The notes below the pieces were generated by a model. That model did no database searches. It saw only the letters and a list, made by a program, of their open reading frames with translations, and was not told the DNA's origin. This document shows, piece by piece, positions 1-13,200 of a DNA stretch of 64,000 bases (its first letter is position 1; every line of letters begins with the position of its first letter). Position numbers and translations under genes: made by a program. This DNA comes from Udeniomyces pyricola. Its lineage: Eukaryota; Basidiomycota; Tremellomycetes; Cystofilobasidiales; Mrakiaceae. The DNA is taken from positions 315,808-379,807 of the forward strand of contig BCIK01000002.1 of assembly GCA_039545295.1 (NCBI GenBank). The letters run 5' to 3'.

Positions 1-981
1 TGTTCTGCACGTTTCAAGAGGCGACAACCCTTCATATTCGGTTACTCCATCTCGATCATTCTCATGGACCAAGCCTCTTATACGTTCTGTCTCTTCCGAC
101 CGGTATCCTATCGCCAGTACGCCGCCATCCTCACGCCTGCCTTCAACGTTTTCGACAGCTATGCCGGCGCCGTCGGTAGTGGAACGGGAACCGACACGCT
201 CTACAACAGTTTGGGCATTTTCTTGATGGTTTGGAACATCATCTTTACGGTATGTGTCGATCTCTGGAACTGCCTGTTTTGCTTTCCTCGGTCCCCAGAG
301 CAATGGTCCCAACGCGCGGAATAAGTAACAAACTGATGCTGATCCAACACTCTCATGTCCTGGCGCCCTGTTACATTGTTTCCTATTCTTCCTTCACAAT
401 AGATAATCTTCCTCATCTCGCTCAGGACGAACCTTCTTCTCGTCATCGTCTTCTTTGGGGTATCAGTTGGCGTCTTTCTGCTGGGCGCCATGTACTTTTC
501 CCTCGCGAACGCGACGCTGCACTCGACTTCTGTCAGCAAAGCAGTCGCGCTGTCAAAGGTGAAGTCCAGGACTATCCTTGCCTCTTTCTCTGGCACCGTT
601 TGAACTTGTCGTCTTCTCCGATGTTCATTGGCGGATCCCTTCACTCATGCCTTCTTCTGCATGCTTTGTACCCACGATATCTCTCAATTTCTGAACGCAT
701 GCCTGCTCTAGGCCGGGGGTGCTTTTCTCTGCATCTCTGCGATTGCCGGATTTTACCTCGTTATCGTGCAGGTGCGTCCCTGTCTGCAAGCCTATGTCAT
801 CAACCACCTGATCTCCTGTCCCTTGCTAAACCTGACGACTCACACACGTCTGTGAAACTTTTCTTTTCCCCCTCCCTTCTCGGTCGTCTTTCTTCAGCTG
901 TGCGAGGCCGTGGAGATGCCCTTCTCCCTCCCCGTCGGGGAACTCACTCGGGTTTGGACCCCTAAGAAGAGACGTGGTTGA
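1..981 (+). CDS. GPR1/FUN34/YaaH-family (acetate/ammonium) membrane transporter, 3' part only
   Basis: This is the C-terminal half of a Gpr1/Fun34/YaaH plasma-membrane transporter, a family linked to acetate and small monocarboxylate uptake or ammonium export. Supported exons are about 118-249, 403-558, 712-771 and 898-981, joined by GT-AG introns in consistent phase. The product carries the family run YAAILTPAFNVFDSY, a helix ending LISLRTNLLLVIVFF, the small-residue segment AGGAFLCISAIAGFYLVIVQ, and the tail motif LPVGELTRVW before a short basic end (KKRRG). At least three membrane segments are visible. The first ~117 bases hold an intron end and probably more exon, but I could not place the upstream splice. 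The start codon lies outside the window. The family is clear from the order of motifs; the substrate is inferred from the family only. Confidence 0.85.
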
Positions 982-1693
982 ATGTCGACCTAGTCACCCC
1001 GTGATCCGTTGATGACCTAACGGTCACGAAACCTACATCCTTCAGTGGGAGCCTGGCCGTGTACGTGCAGCACATATGTATTCCTTTGTGGTCCTTTTAG
1101 TCCTGATTTGTGATATTATCGTTCCTGTGGGTGGTAGTGCTATTCGATTTCTTTACGCTCATATCGATGAAAGCTTTTCGATTGATCGGCGTTTGAATGT
1201 ATCTCATGGGTTTTGGTGATTGGTGTGTCGACGTCGAGCAGACGTTGTTGTCGATACAGTAGACAATGTGGATGCGTTGAATATGCCCCTGATTGATAAT
1301 GATCAAACAATGATTTTAATGTTGGATGATCAATAATATCATTCCGGTCATAAACACTTCTATCTCCTGACCACGGCCCCGGCTGACCCCGGCCTAGACC
1401 GTCCTCTTAGCGGCCGTTATGCATTATCCCGCAGCATGACGCGCTCAGTTTTGGCTTCAGAGGCCGGGAACCTGGCAGCTCCAAGCTCCAGCAGCGTTTC
1501 TTAGCTTTCTTTGCCTCTCGACGATCTCGACTTTGACGATTCCTCCCCCAGCCCCTTCACCTCACCTCCCCCCCTCCTTCTCGCTGCACTCTCAGCTCTC
1601 TTCACCCCCTCTCAGTCCGTTCATCCCCCTCTCAACGTCGGTGCCCTCATCGAGGCAACAGGCGGATAATCAAACCTCTTCTGTGTTCTCACC
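982..1693. other. Intergenic region and promoter of the CSC1-like gene
   Basis: This stretch of about 710 bases has no supportable gene. The left part should carry the 3' UTR of the transporter. From about 1540 to 1690 the sense strand becomes strongly CT-rich, as is common in fungal 5' leaders just upstream of an ATG. Confidence 0.6.
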
Positions 1694-4600
1694 ATGTCTA
1701 CTGTGTGAGTGGATCGATCTCTCAAGAAGCTCTCGCTTTCATCACCGGCGCGTCCCTGTTCGGAGGCTTGCAGCTGATATCCTATCTCTGCCACCTCCCT
1801 CCTTCCCGTGCTCCCCCCCCCCCCTTCCCCCCTTCCCCTTTCTTTTGTTCCGATGCCTATATGCTGCCTATCAACCCTTAAATCCACCGTCATTCGAATC
1901 GACGCATCCCGCCTGCGCTCAACTCATCGTCGATAACTTCCCTCTACAGTGACCAGGACGATGTTGCCAGTGCCTCGACAAGCTCGTTCCTCACCGCCCT
2001 TGTCCTCAACGTGGTCATTGCTGGTGTCGAGCTCGTCGTATTTACGCTCATCCGCAAGCAATTCAAGACCATCTATGAACCTCGAACGTTCATCCCTGCT
2101 GACGAGAAGTGAGTAGCATCGTTCTGTTTTTGCCTTTGAGTTGAGTCCGATCGGATCATGCTGGACATGGCAGAGCGAAGTCGCATAAAACAGACGAGGC
2201 GCGAGTGCCCTTGTTTGGTTTGGGGCTCCCTTCAGACCCAAATGAATCCCCGCCATGTTTGGGGGGCTGCGAGCAGAAGAGGAAATGGGAGATGCAAGCT
2301 CTGTATCTCTATCTTGATCCGATGAAGATCATATCGTCTCTCGACGGGGCCAAGGTTATATCCTGCGTCCGTTCAACGGTGTGGTCTACTAGGCCCGAGT
2401 CCGCACGACTTCCTGCTACGTCACTGACGTCAGCGCTGCCGTGACGCACCATACCCTCCTGTATCTGTACAAATCGGATCAAGATAGCAGCTCAGTCTCC
2501 TTGCATCCGTCCAACGAATGCGTTCTGATAACAATCCTTTCTTGAATATTGTATCCCTGCAGGAAGCGAGAGGCACCTCTCTCGGACAAGCTCTTGGCAT
2601 GGCCCTATCGCGTCTTCATGGCGGACTCGAAAAACGTTCTCCACAAGAACGGTCTAGACGCCTACTCATTCCTCATGTACCTCCAGCTCATGCTCAAGAT
2701 CATCATTCCCATCTGGCTTGTCTCGTGGCTTGTTCTCCTTCCGATCGATGCGGCTAGGATTGAGAGCGACAAAGAGGGTCTGGATCGATTCACGTTCGGC
2801 AACATCTCGCCTTCTAACCAAACCCGTTACGGTGCTCACCTCGCGATGGCTTGGATATTCACCTGTATGTGGCTATCGATCTCAGTTGAGGAGCGTGGCC
2901 ATGATCGCGCGTAGACTTGTCAGTGCCTTAGAGTTTGTAATCTTGACCCTGATCGTGTATCTCATCTGCCCCCGCTGTTGTTCAGTCTGGACGTTCTGGT
3001 GCATCCGAGGAGCCATGAAGGAATGGCTCACTCTTCGCCAGCGCCATCTCGTTTCTGAAGAACACTCCAAGTTGCCCCAGGCTCGCACGGTACTCTTCAC
3101 AGGCGTGCCCAAGAAATGTAAATATTCCTTTGTTCTCTTGTCTCTAGGTGTCGTGGATCCTCCTCTCTGATTCCCTCCCTTTTCATGTCTATGCGCCCAG
3201 ATCTTGACGAGGCCAAGCTTGCTCAGTTGTTCGCTCATCTACCCGGAGGTGCCAAACATGTTTGGCTCAACCGGTAAGGCAGTTCGTTGTTGTGCAAGCC
3301 GCGAGGCCGAGACATCGACACCCGTTCCTGACCAATTCATCTATTGTGTCCCTTGTATGCATGTTCTCACCCAGTGACCTGAAGGACATGCCTGATATCT
3401 ACAACGACCGACTCGCCGCTACCAAAAAGCTCGAATCCGCCGAGACGACCATGATCAAGACGGCTGCAAAGCTTAAGCGAAAGGATGAAAAGGCGGCCAA
3501 AAAGAAGAATGGCGGTACCCTCGACGACAAGTGGACTAGTTCAGGCGGTGGGGAGTCCGACGTTTCTATCGCTGAGCGACTCGTCCCCAAGAAGAAGCGA
3601 CCCTCGCACCGACTCAAGCCGTTTAGTTGGCTTCCGTTCGGCTTGCCATTCATGGGCAAGAAAGTCGACACCATCGACTGGTGCCGCGAGCAGATCATTG
3701 AAAAGGGTGCTGCGTTGCACTCGGCTCGAGAGCAGTTGAGGAAGGACATTGCTACCCCGGGCGTTAGCGACGACGAGTTCTATCCTCCCTTGAACTCAGC
3801 GTTCGTCCTCTTCAACCAGCAGATCGCCGCCCACATGGCCCTTCAGAGTCTCATTCACAACCAACCGTACGCTATGGCCGGACGATACATCGAGATGGCG
3901 CCTGGAGACGTCATCTGGAGCAACCTCAGCTTGAACCCGTATGTATCCTTGCCGTTGCTCGCTCTTCTTGAACGCTCGGTCTGGTGGCTGACCTCGGCCT
4001 TGAGTCTCATTGTAGATACGAGCAGCAAATTCGACGAGCTATCAGCTACGCCGCTACGGCTGGTCTCATCATTCTTTGGTCGTTCCCTGTCGCCTTTAGT
4101 GAGTCACCCTGTCTCCCCACACTGATTCAACTCTCAAGATGATAGACGCTGATCAATTCCGATCGTATGCAATCCATCTCTCTTCCGCAGTTGGTTTGCT
4201 ATCAAATGTTACTGCACTCAGCCAGCAATTCTCGTGGCTCGCTTGGCTTGGCAGGTTGAACAGCGTCGTACGTGGCATCATGGCCTTTATGTTCCGCCGT
4301 TTCGACAGTTTATCTAACCATTATCTACCTCAACCTTTCCTTTGCAGCTCACTGGTTTGATCTCGGGAGTACTGCCCACCATTCTACTCGCGGTGCTCTT
4401 CATGCTCTTGCCGATCATCTTGCGTCGTGAGTCGTCACACCTTTTGGGGGGGGGGGGATGCGTTCTCATTTCCCTTGCATGTCAAACTGACTCGATCATT
4501 TGTCTTGCCACTCTCCATCTTGCCCATAATGCAGTTCTTGCCAAGTTCGAGGGTATTCCAAAGAGGACTGGTGTCGAGTTGTCGCTCATGACCCGATACA

Positions 4601-6486
4601 CCATCTTCCTGACCATTGTGGGTTTTTTCTATTGTCCTTGCAGCATCTTTGTTTCACAAGCATCCCGATTGACTTTCTTGCCTTCTGTTCCGCACATATA
4701 GCATGGTTTCCTCATCGTCACCCTCGCCTCTGGTTTGATCGCGTCTGTCCCTCAGCTGGCGCAGGACCCGACCTCGATCCCGGGCATCCTCGCCAAAAAC
4801 TTGCCTACAGCCTCGACCTTCTTCCTCTCGTACATCACCTTGCAAGGTATCGCGGGAGCCGCGGGCAACTTTATCCAATACGTTCCGCTCCTGATCTACT
4901 ACGTCAAGCTCTTCCTGCTCGGAAGTACCCCTCGGTGAGCACAAAGTCTTTGGGGTTTCTAATTTCTAACCCAGTCTACCGTGCATGTGCTCATATCCCT
5001 TGGCCGCCTCTTTTTAGATCGATCTACAACATCAAGTACACCATGCGACGGGTTTCTTGGGGCACTGTTTTCCCGAATATCTCTCTCATTGTCATCATCA
5101 GTATGTACTGGCTCTTTGTTTCAGCAGGAACATCAACAGCTTGGAAGTGAAGCAGTCCTCGCTAATGTCTGTCTGTCAACTCTTCCTTGTCCTTTCAGCT
5201 TTTGGTTACATGATCATCTCGCCTATCATCAACGGACTTGCCGTGCTTTCGTTCGGTCTGCTCTACATGGCGTGGAAGTGTGAGTCTCGCTCATCACGTG
5301 ATCAAGTCTGCTTGGCGCCTGTTCGCAAGATTGACCCTTCGTTGTATCTCATATCACCACAGACCAATTCCTCTGGGTCTACGACCAACCGGCTGAGTCC
5401 GAGACGGGTGGTCTCTTCTTTCCCAAAGCTATCTCTCACATCTTCGTGGGTATGTACATCCAGGAAGTTTGCCTCTGCGCTCTCTTCTTCCTCGCCCGGA
5501 ACGACCAGAACAAAGTCTCTGCTGTTCCCGAGGGTGCCTTGATGGTTGTTTTGATTGTCTTCACTGTAAGCTCAGCTCCTACAGGCCTTGGCTTATTCCA
5601 CGTTCGCTTCCGGCAGAATCCCCATTCCTTCGGATTTCTAACCTGCAACTTTTATCTCATCCTCCCCCCCTCCCCTTTCATTTTGCATTATCTCAGGCTG
5701 GATTCCAATACACCATCCAAGACTCGTACGCTCCCCTCATCGAGGCCCTTCCTCTCTCACTCGCCCACCGATCCTACGGCATGCCCCACGAGTCCGGCCA
5801 CGGCGGCTCACTTATCGACGAATCTGAAGCCCAGCGACTCCTCGCGCCTATGTCAGTGAAGAAGACCTTCTCAGGCAACGACGATCGACGACCACTCCAG
5901 CCTTCGAACTCGTCGCCCCAGATTGCTGACGGAGGAGCTCGACCCATTCTGGATGATCGACGACCTACGGGCATCGAGCTTCAGACGTCCCGATCGAGTC
6001 GCTCGTCCGACGCGGGAGATGAGCATGGTCAGGAAGATAATCACGGCGTCATTCGCAAAGACCACGGCGCGACCGGCCCTGGTGGAGGCTCTCATCCCTC
6101 GTCGACCCACCCGTCCTCGCGATCGAGGGAGGAGCGAGAGCTCGAAGAAGCGTTTGCCCATCCTGCGACGACGGCGTCGCAGCAGATCATCTGGTTGCCC
6201 AAGGACTCCCTCGGTCTTTCGGACGAGGCCGTCCGGATCTTGCGCGAGCAGAGGATTGACGCGACTAACGAGGACGCTTCGATGAACCCTGAGGTATGTT
6301 TTGAGCAACGATTGGTCTCTCTTTTTGACGAATGCATATTCTTTCCTGAGCTGCTATCGTCGGATTCATTCTCATGCTAACTCACCTTCTCTTCCGACTT
6401 TCCTGTTTGGTTTCCCGTCTATTCATCCTTAGGGCAAAGTCGATGTCCATGGTCTTCCACCCAACGAAGACAAGTTGGAAGTGTAA
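1694..6486 (+). CDS. CSC1/DUF221 (TMEM63/OSCA-type) mechanosensitive cation channel
   Basis: This is a multi-pass membrane protein of the CSC1/OSCA/TMEM63 family, whose members are osmotically or mechanically gated cation channels of the plasma membrane or ER. The first exon codes only for M-S-T plus two bases of Val (1694-1704); a 245-nt intron then leads to VDQDDVASASTSSFLTALVL. Domains in order: an N-terminal membrane block (VLNVVIAGVELVVFTLIRKQF, then KIIIPIWLVSWLVLLPID); a long cytosolic RRM-like loop with VLFTGVPKK and a basic stretch (about 3380-3940); the diagnostic segment AGRYIEMAPGDVIWSNLSLNP; and the seven-helix channel block. The hydrophilic tail ends at a taa (6484-6486). Introns are numerous, and the second is about 450 nt. 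Family assignment is strong. I did not verify every internal splice between 3930 and 5720. Confidence 0.88.
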
Positions 6487-7728
6487 TGATCATTCTCGAT
6501 CCTCCTCTTTCTGCTTCCGCCTGCATCCTCTTTCGAAAGGAGAGCGTGCTTCTTACTATCATGTCGAGCTTCATCCATCGATCGTTCGGCGATGGTATCA
6601 ACGTAATAATTTCTTTTTTCCTCTTTCGCTTATGATACAATACACGACGTACAGAACCATCCTATTTCCCTTTCCATAACTCTCTTCCCTCTCTCTCTCT
6701 CTCTCTCGGTCTGGTCCCATCTCTCTCCACTGTCTCGTACGATGTGTCACCTGTCTTGTCTGTTTGAGAGTCCTACCTTGATACAACTTTTTCGCCTGTA
6801 ATTAATCTCCCTAAACCCCCTCCCCTCTCTTCCCCCCCCCCCTCCCTTCCCTTTCCCTCCATTTGTTCCTGCAATTTTCTGCGTTGGCTTTTAATATTCC
6901 ACCCCCTTCCTCGGCGCTCTAGGCCTTTTCTTGCTTTTTCTTCTTTTTCTTCTACCCAATGCACCCCTGATACTAGCTTCGATGCAAATGCTCGTGTGGG
7001 CCGACGTACGTACGTGGTATTACCGAGACCACGATAATAAAGATAAAAATAAGAAAGGGGGAAAGAAAAAAAGCACAACAACAAAAAAAGAGATGTGAGA
7101 AGAAAGAAGAGAAGAAAAAAGAAAAAAAAGGAAGAGTGCAAAAAAAAAAAAAAGACTGTTTCAACGGTGTGCGTGTTGTAGATCGTTTACGAAAGAGATC
7201 GGGAAAGGAAAAGGGAACATGTGTGAGGGAGGGGGAGAAGAAAGAAAAGAACAGCAGCGAAGAAGAAAGGAATAAGAAAGAGAAAGAAAAAAAAAAGAAA
7301 AAAAAAAAAGAAAAAAAAAAAAAAGAAAAAAGCTGATCACAGTAGCTAGCTCAGTTGGGNNNNNNNNNNNNNNNNNNNNNNNNNNNNNNNNNNNNNNNNN
7401 NNNNNNNNNNATGAGGGGGGGGAAGGGGAACAAAGGAGACCCAAGGGGGGGGGGGAAGGCCGGGGGGAGGGGGAAGGTTCGAATATAAGACATTTTCAAA
7501 GGAGATTGAAAAAAAAACAAAAAAAAAAACGACAACAATCATAGTCAAGGAGAAGAAAAAAAAAAAAAAAAGGATGGAAATCAATAAGGAGAAACGTGGT
7601 TGTTCGCGATTGGGACGCTCTTACGACCGATCGATGAAGCTCCTCCTTCGCATCCCTCCCCTTCTTTTCGATGATGCACCCCGACTGACTGACTGAGGTC
7701 AGGTCGTCGTCGTTGTCGTTGTCGTCGT
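6487..7728. other. Convergent 3' intergenic region, low complexity
   Basis: No gene is seen between the two converging genes. The region holds a CT repeat (about 6692-6709), pyrimidine tracts, then from about 7020 a very purine-rich sense strand with long A runs (7140-7153, 7289-7330, 7558-7571), an N gap and G runs. Long translations here are read-through of A/G repeats. Confidence 0.75.
7360..7410. other. Assembly gap (51 N)
   Basis: Fifty-one consecutive N separate a poly-A/G stretch from a poly-G stretch. The gap was probably left by low-complexity reads. No coding sequence is interrupted. Confidence 0.99.
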
Positions 7729-9663
7729 CTAGGTCCGCCCCGGCTGTCTCGGAAACGGAAACTCGCCCGGAGCTCTCTGCGTAGTCGTTGTCGCTCGGTG
7801 CGCCGCCGCAGGAACGAGTGGAAGGTTCATGTACGAAGGTGAGAACGACGCAAAGGTAGGGGAGAAGACTGTGGATGGATGATGGGTGGCGAGAAAAGGG
7901 GAGTGAAGGGTCGTGCTATAGCCGGGTTGGTTGGAAGAGGTGGTGGTGTTGGTGGACAGGGTGGGTAGGTAGGAGTCATTAGGGGGGATGAGGGAAGAAG
8001 GACATCCGAGAGATTGGGCTTGTTGCGTCATGACCATCTGACGGAGGGTTCGCACTAGAGCAAGCCAATACAAATGGAAAAAAAACCCCCCCAAAAGTAA
8101 GGATAAAAAAAAGGAAGAGAAAAGTCAGCGTTTCTTGACCAAAGGTTGATGAGAAAATAGAGTAGCCCAGAGATTGGATGAGGCATGATTCAATCGTGTC
8201 AAGGAGTGGAAGGGAGAACCAAAGAAGAAGAAAAAAAAAGAAGGAATGAAAAAGAAAAACAGCCTCAACGTACGCCACTGTTCCTGATCTGTTCCAATCT
8301 CTCGAGCCGTCGCGAGATGCTGTCGGATCGAGCACTCCGATCCTCCTCCACCTCCTTCGACGACGAACCCCGACTTTGTGGCCAGTCCTGGACTCCGACA
8401 CGATTGGCGCCTCGAGACAGGAGGTAATGGGCAGTGGGCCGAAGATGCCGTTGCTGGCGGACTGATTAACGTGCTACTGGATGGGGATGAACGACAAGCG
8501 GTGGTGGACTGGTCGAGCTGGACGAGACGTTGGAGCGCAGCTTGAAAGGTATCACTGGTCGAGGCGGCGACGGCAGAAGAAGGTTTACGTGCAGACGAGG
8601 TGCAGGAGAGAGAAGGATCATGAAAGGTAGAATGGTGGGTGCCCAGGCGTTTTGATAAGGGATGGATATATGAGGACGAATTCATGAGGGGAAAGCCAAG
8701 AGAGGAGGTGTCTGGGCGTGGAGAGGAATGCTGCTGGAAACCGTGACAAGATTGTGAAACGAGTGACTTCGAGGACTCTGTTAAAGCGGCAGTAGGCCAC
8801 GACGTGGAAGAAGATCGTGAGGATCGTTGTTTGGAGGCGACAGGAGGGACCAGTGATGCTGGATAGGTATGAAAATATTGTTTATGGCTTGTGTCGGTAT
8901 GCTGGATGGACGATGGTATTGAATGGGAAGAAGCGGGCGCGGCACGAGCAAAGTCTGGACTTGGGGCGGTCGGATATGGACAAAAAGTGTCAGATAAGGG
9001 CTGCTGATGGGCCATTTTTGAGGAGTCGGTTGAATCGATGCTGGGTTGGTAAGGAGGCGTGGTGACATAAGGCGGTGGAGATGAAAAGGAAAACGCAGAT
9101 GGGAAGGCCGAGGAGCCAGCCTGGGCATCGTCGTCCTTGGTACGAGGCGTAAGGAAATCGGCGCAAGTCCTCCCAGACGGTGATGAGAGACAAGGAGAAC
9201 GTTGTGTTGACTGCTGACATGGTATCGACTGCTGACACGTCGACGGGGGCCGAGGATTCGATAGGAGCAGAGACGGGGATAGTGAATTAGAATGATGGTG
9301 AATAGGATTCAACTTCGGCGAGCTCGCCGAGGTGGCGACCGGCTTAGCGCGTTCGGGCACCTGCAGAGGTGAAGAAGGCTGAGAGGGCATGTCCATCGTC
9401 CGTTGGCTCCTGCTGTGGCAGCCATGGTGGCTGCTGCTACTTGTGCTGCTCGGCTGAGAATGGTGTTCTAGTGGATTGCACTTGGGGTCAACCTCGTTGG
9501 ATCCGCTGAGAGACCTGACCAGAGACGTCGACGAGCCAAGGGGTGAAGCTGAAGTCGGCGAGTGGCGCCATGATGGGTGATCGTCGTCGGGCTCTGGATC
9601 GAGTCTTCGTCTCTTCCTGGGTTGTGGGCTGACAAACTGTGGTGGGTGGGATTCGAGAGACAT
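7729..9663 (-). CDS. Ser/Pro-rich nuclear-type protein of unknown function with a short coiled coil
   Basis: I do not recognise this protein. The best model starts at the ATG at 9663 (MSLESHPPQF); the open frame continues upstream, but only from a GTG. Exon 1 codes for about 400 residues rich in Ser, Pro, His and Thr, with a strong basic nuclear-localisation-like run (PRKRRRLDPEPDDD) near residues 15-28 and two PPxY-like spots (PPPY, TPPY). It ends near LQRLVQLDQS. The next exon is best read in a different frame, giving an acidic, heptad-like segment (SISRRLERLEQIRNSG) that ends at a gtacgt donor (near 8272). The last exon (about 8033-7729) starts MVMTQQAQ and ends QPGRT-stop. The open frame alone would run through the intron into phenylalanine-rich nonsense. 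A transcriptional regulator or scaffold is possible but unproven. Confidence 0.55.
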
Positions 9664-10287
9664 GTGCGCGAGTGATGGAGTAGGATGGAAGCCCTCTGGA
9701 CGGGTTGAAGCTGAAGGACGACGGGGGTGTTTGGAGTGAAGGAAAGGGGACGACAGTGGTGGCGACGCCGGCTGGGCTGGCTTGGCTGGCTGAGGCCGCG
9801 GGCGACCCACGACAGGACGATGGGTTTGTCCATTATGATGACTACGGATCCTTGCCTCCGGCTTTATTAACACCGACGCTCGGCCAGCCTTCGGCCCGAC
9901 TCAACCGGCCAGGCGCCAGACCGCTTCATCACGTAAGCAGCGCATGTTACATATCAACTCTAGTATGCCCTATGCTCTCGCTGATCCTCATATTCATCCA
10001 TCTTGCGTCAGCAGCAGCATCCACTAAAGCATCAACATCTCATCCACATCCAAGGCAATATACATAGTGACAGAAAAAGACCAAAAGAATGGCATACCGT
10101 ACAACTGCTCCAATCTGCCCAGCGTCCAGCTCTCTCGGCCTTCTCCATTCGCAGGCGCCTCACCGGCCTCACCACGCGCCACTATAACCCTTCTCTCTCT
10201 TGTCGGCTATCAGCGAGCTTCAACGTACTTCAACACTCATCAAGTATTCACCACAAGATTATGCATGTCGGCGCGCGCGGGTGCCGG
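9664..10287. other. Intergenic region between two minus-strand genes
   Basis: This region of about 620 bases separates the Ser/Pro-rich gene from the stop of the upstream catalase gene. It should hold the catalase 3' UTR (right part) and the promoter of the Ser/Pro-rich gene (left part). No gene, RNA or repeat of note was seen. Confidence 0.6.
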
Positions 10288-13200
10288 TTACTTGGCCATC
10301 GCAAATTGACCGCCGATGGGCATGCCCATGAATGACGATCCCGTGTCGGCGAGATGGAAGTCAGGATTGAGTCCGACCTTGAGTAAACACATGCAGCAGC
10401 GAAGATGGGAGGAGGAAGAGGAGAGGGAATCGAAGAAATCGTCCAGTCAGCAAGCCTTCAAGAATAAATCGAGTAGAGTTGACGGGTGCTACGTACGAGA
10501 TGGGCTGTCTTGGACTTTTCAGCGACCTCTTCCATGGTGTAGCCCGTCTTGGCATCGTCTGGGACGAGGGCGTGCACGCCTTGAGCGTACTCTGGAGCAA
10601 TGGCGTAGAGCCTAAGTAATAATGATCATAAAAACAAGATGAATAACGGATGCAGCTCTGAAGTAGGAAAGTGATCAAATCTGTACTGCAGGAAAATCGG
10701 CAGCCATAAAACACAATGTTCTTCACTCACTGTATAAGATAGTTCTTCTGTACGATCCCATCGGCGTGCTTGAGCAATCTTGCCGTATTACTGTGAAGAT
10801 GCTGTCTCTGGGTGTCTGACATGACTCGCTTGTAGAGTTCCCGGACCTGATCATATTCGGACGGCTTGCCTTGCTGGCGGTAGTGACCTTTGCGGGAGAT
10901 GACGTTGGACCCGACCTGCATCGGCGTCTCGGCGTACTGGGAACCTCCAAAGCCGGGCGTGCCCTCGGTGGTCGGGGCAGTCGATTGATACGAGTTGGGG
11001 AACTAAGAAGAAGAAGTGAACACATGAACGAATGATGCGAAGAGGTCAGAATGTGCTCTTTTGGGAAGCTGTACCGTCCGTTGCGAAGAAAGCAGAAGCA
11101 GAGACTGTGCGTACGTAGTAGGGCTTGCCACCGGTGTTTGCATCGGTTCGCATGTTGCCGTTGTAGTTATCGGGCGAGACAAACTTGGCCATGAAGGGAC
11201 AGTTGACGGGGATCTGATGAATGTTGGCCGACCCAAGACGATGATACTGAGCGTCTCGATAGCTAGAAAAATATTGTTTGAAGGTTTTGTGAATCCAGCT
11301 TTAGTCAAAAGACACGAACGGCCTACACTCAGGCCAGCCATCCCGAAGATAAGAGCCCAGGGCTTTATGTGACGTACAAGAACATACGCCACTGCAAGAG
11401 AGTGTCGGGGCTCGCCTCCACTCCAGGTACCAACGAGCCAGGAGAAAAGGCCGACTGTTCAACATCCCGGTGATAATCTTCGGGGTTTCTAAGGAGTTAA
11501 ATTTAAACGTGTCGCATCGAAGCAGTCAATTATTCAATGTTTGGTTGGGATTGTGTCAAGAGAGCACAGCCGGCCGATATTCCATTGGCCTTATTGATGT
11601 ATACGCGGATCGACAAATGATGTGTTGATCGATTGTGCCGAGTGTACTGCTTACCTGTTCAGAACCAGCTCGCCAACTTCGTGCATCGGGAACTGATCTC
11701 GCGGCCAAACCTTGGTGACGTCGAACGGGTCGAACGCTAAATCGTCCGAGGCAGCTTCCTCGGGAGCCATGACTTGAATGAAGAGTTTCCATCGCGCATC
11801 GCCCCCCTTGTCGATGTGCTCGAAGAGGTCTCGCTTGGCAAAGTCGGGGTCCTCCCCGCACTTGATGAGGCTCTCGTCGTGAGTGAATTGCTCGACGCCC
11901 TGCTCGGAAAGCCAGTGATACTAAGAGGAGGAGAAGAGAATAAACGAAGCAAAATTAATGAGACGTCATGTAAAACGGGATGAGTAAGAGTCAAAAGTAT
12001 ATCCGCATAGGCATACGGCTTGACCGAACGTTGGCGAAGGACGTGTTTAACCCCTACGATATCGATATCAGATACAAAGCCGAACTGACCTTGATAAAGA
12101 CGCCCTCCCTCGAAGCATTCACCCACTTGAAGGTGTGAGCTCCAAAGCCAGACATCTTTCGCCACCCGACTGGAGTTCCATAGTCGGAGAACAGCATGAG
12201 TCCCGCATGGTTTGACTCGGGTACCTGACTCAAGAAATCGAACCAGGCGTTGTAGGAGAGCAAGTTCGACTTGGGATCTCGTTGCTGGGACCGGATGTTG
12301 TCGGGCCCTTGCATCGGATCTCGTACGAAGAAGACGGGCCAGGAGAGTCCAACGAGATCGTAGTTGCCGCTGTTTGAGATGAATCGTAAGATGGAAATGA
12401 AAGGGGTGAGGGGGGGGGGGGAGCAAGAACGTGCATGAAGTCAACGAAGCGATAGATGTCAGCATTCAGCATATTCGTTCAAGCCTCATCGAAAGGAAAT
12501 CAATCGTCCTGGTAGCGGCAAAGGTCATCTCGTGAGGAATTGGTGGCTCGAAGAACACACGACTCAGGCAAGGTAGACTGACTCTTCAGTGTAGAATTTG
12601 ACGGCGAACCCACGCGGGTTTCTAGCACTGTCAGGAAACTCTTTGCCGTAGGTGACGGTCGAGAAGCGGGTGAAGCATGGGGTGACGGCGCCCATTTGGA
12701 AGAGCTTGGCCTTAGTGAGGTGTGAGACATCATGGGTAGTCGTAAAGGTGCCAAAGGCGGCAGATCCGGCCGGATGGACGATTCGCTCGAGAGCTGAGAG
12801 AGATAGTTGGGACGGAAAAGATCGAAATGCGGCTTGGTTAACAAGTAATCCCTAAGTAATTGAAGGATCACTGATAATTTATATAGGCGAATTGCGATCC
12901 AATGAACGCTTTCCTAGTGACTTACTCTTCATTCGATCAAACGCCTGTTGCTTCTCGAGCAAGATGGAATCGCCCTGGTAAGGGATCCCACCAATATTGA
13001 GAGAGTGACTTAGATGAGAAAACAAGATGAAAAAGAGATGCAGATCGATGATTAGCGTCGTTGAAATGTACATGTTCAATCGGTCTCCTATAGATATCCA
13101 TAGACAAGCATTGACCGCTTACCCGGGATCGGGAATGACCTGGCCCGTGTTCATGGTGTAGTAAGGGGAGTCGTCTTTGGCATCGGCCTTTTGTGTGAGA

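Noticed and set aside
8125..8400. Continuation of the Ser/Pro-rich frame into Phe-rich sequence (LFFFFIPSFFFFFF)
   Set aside because: This is a polypyrimidine intron read as protein. A gtacgt donor and a downstream cag acceptor remove it.
9664..9873. N-terminal extension of the Ser/Pro-rich frame up to 9873
   Set aside because: The upstream opening is a GTG, not an ATG. The first in-frame ATG is at 9663.
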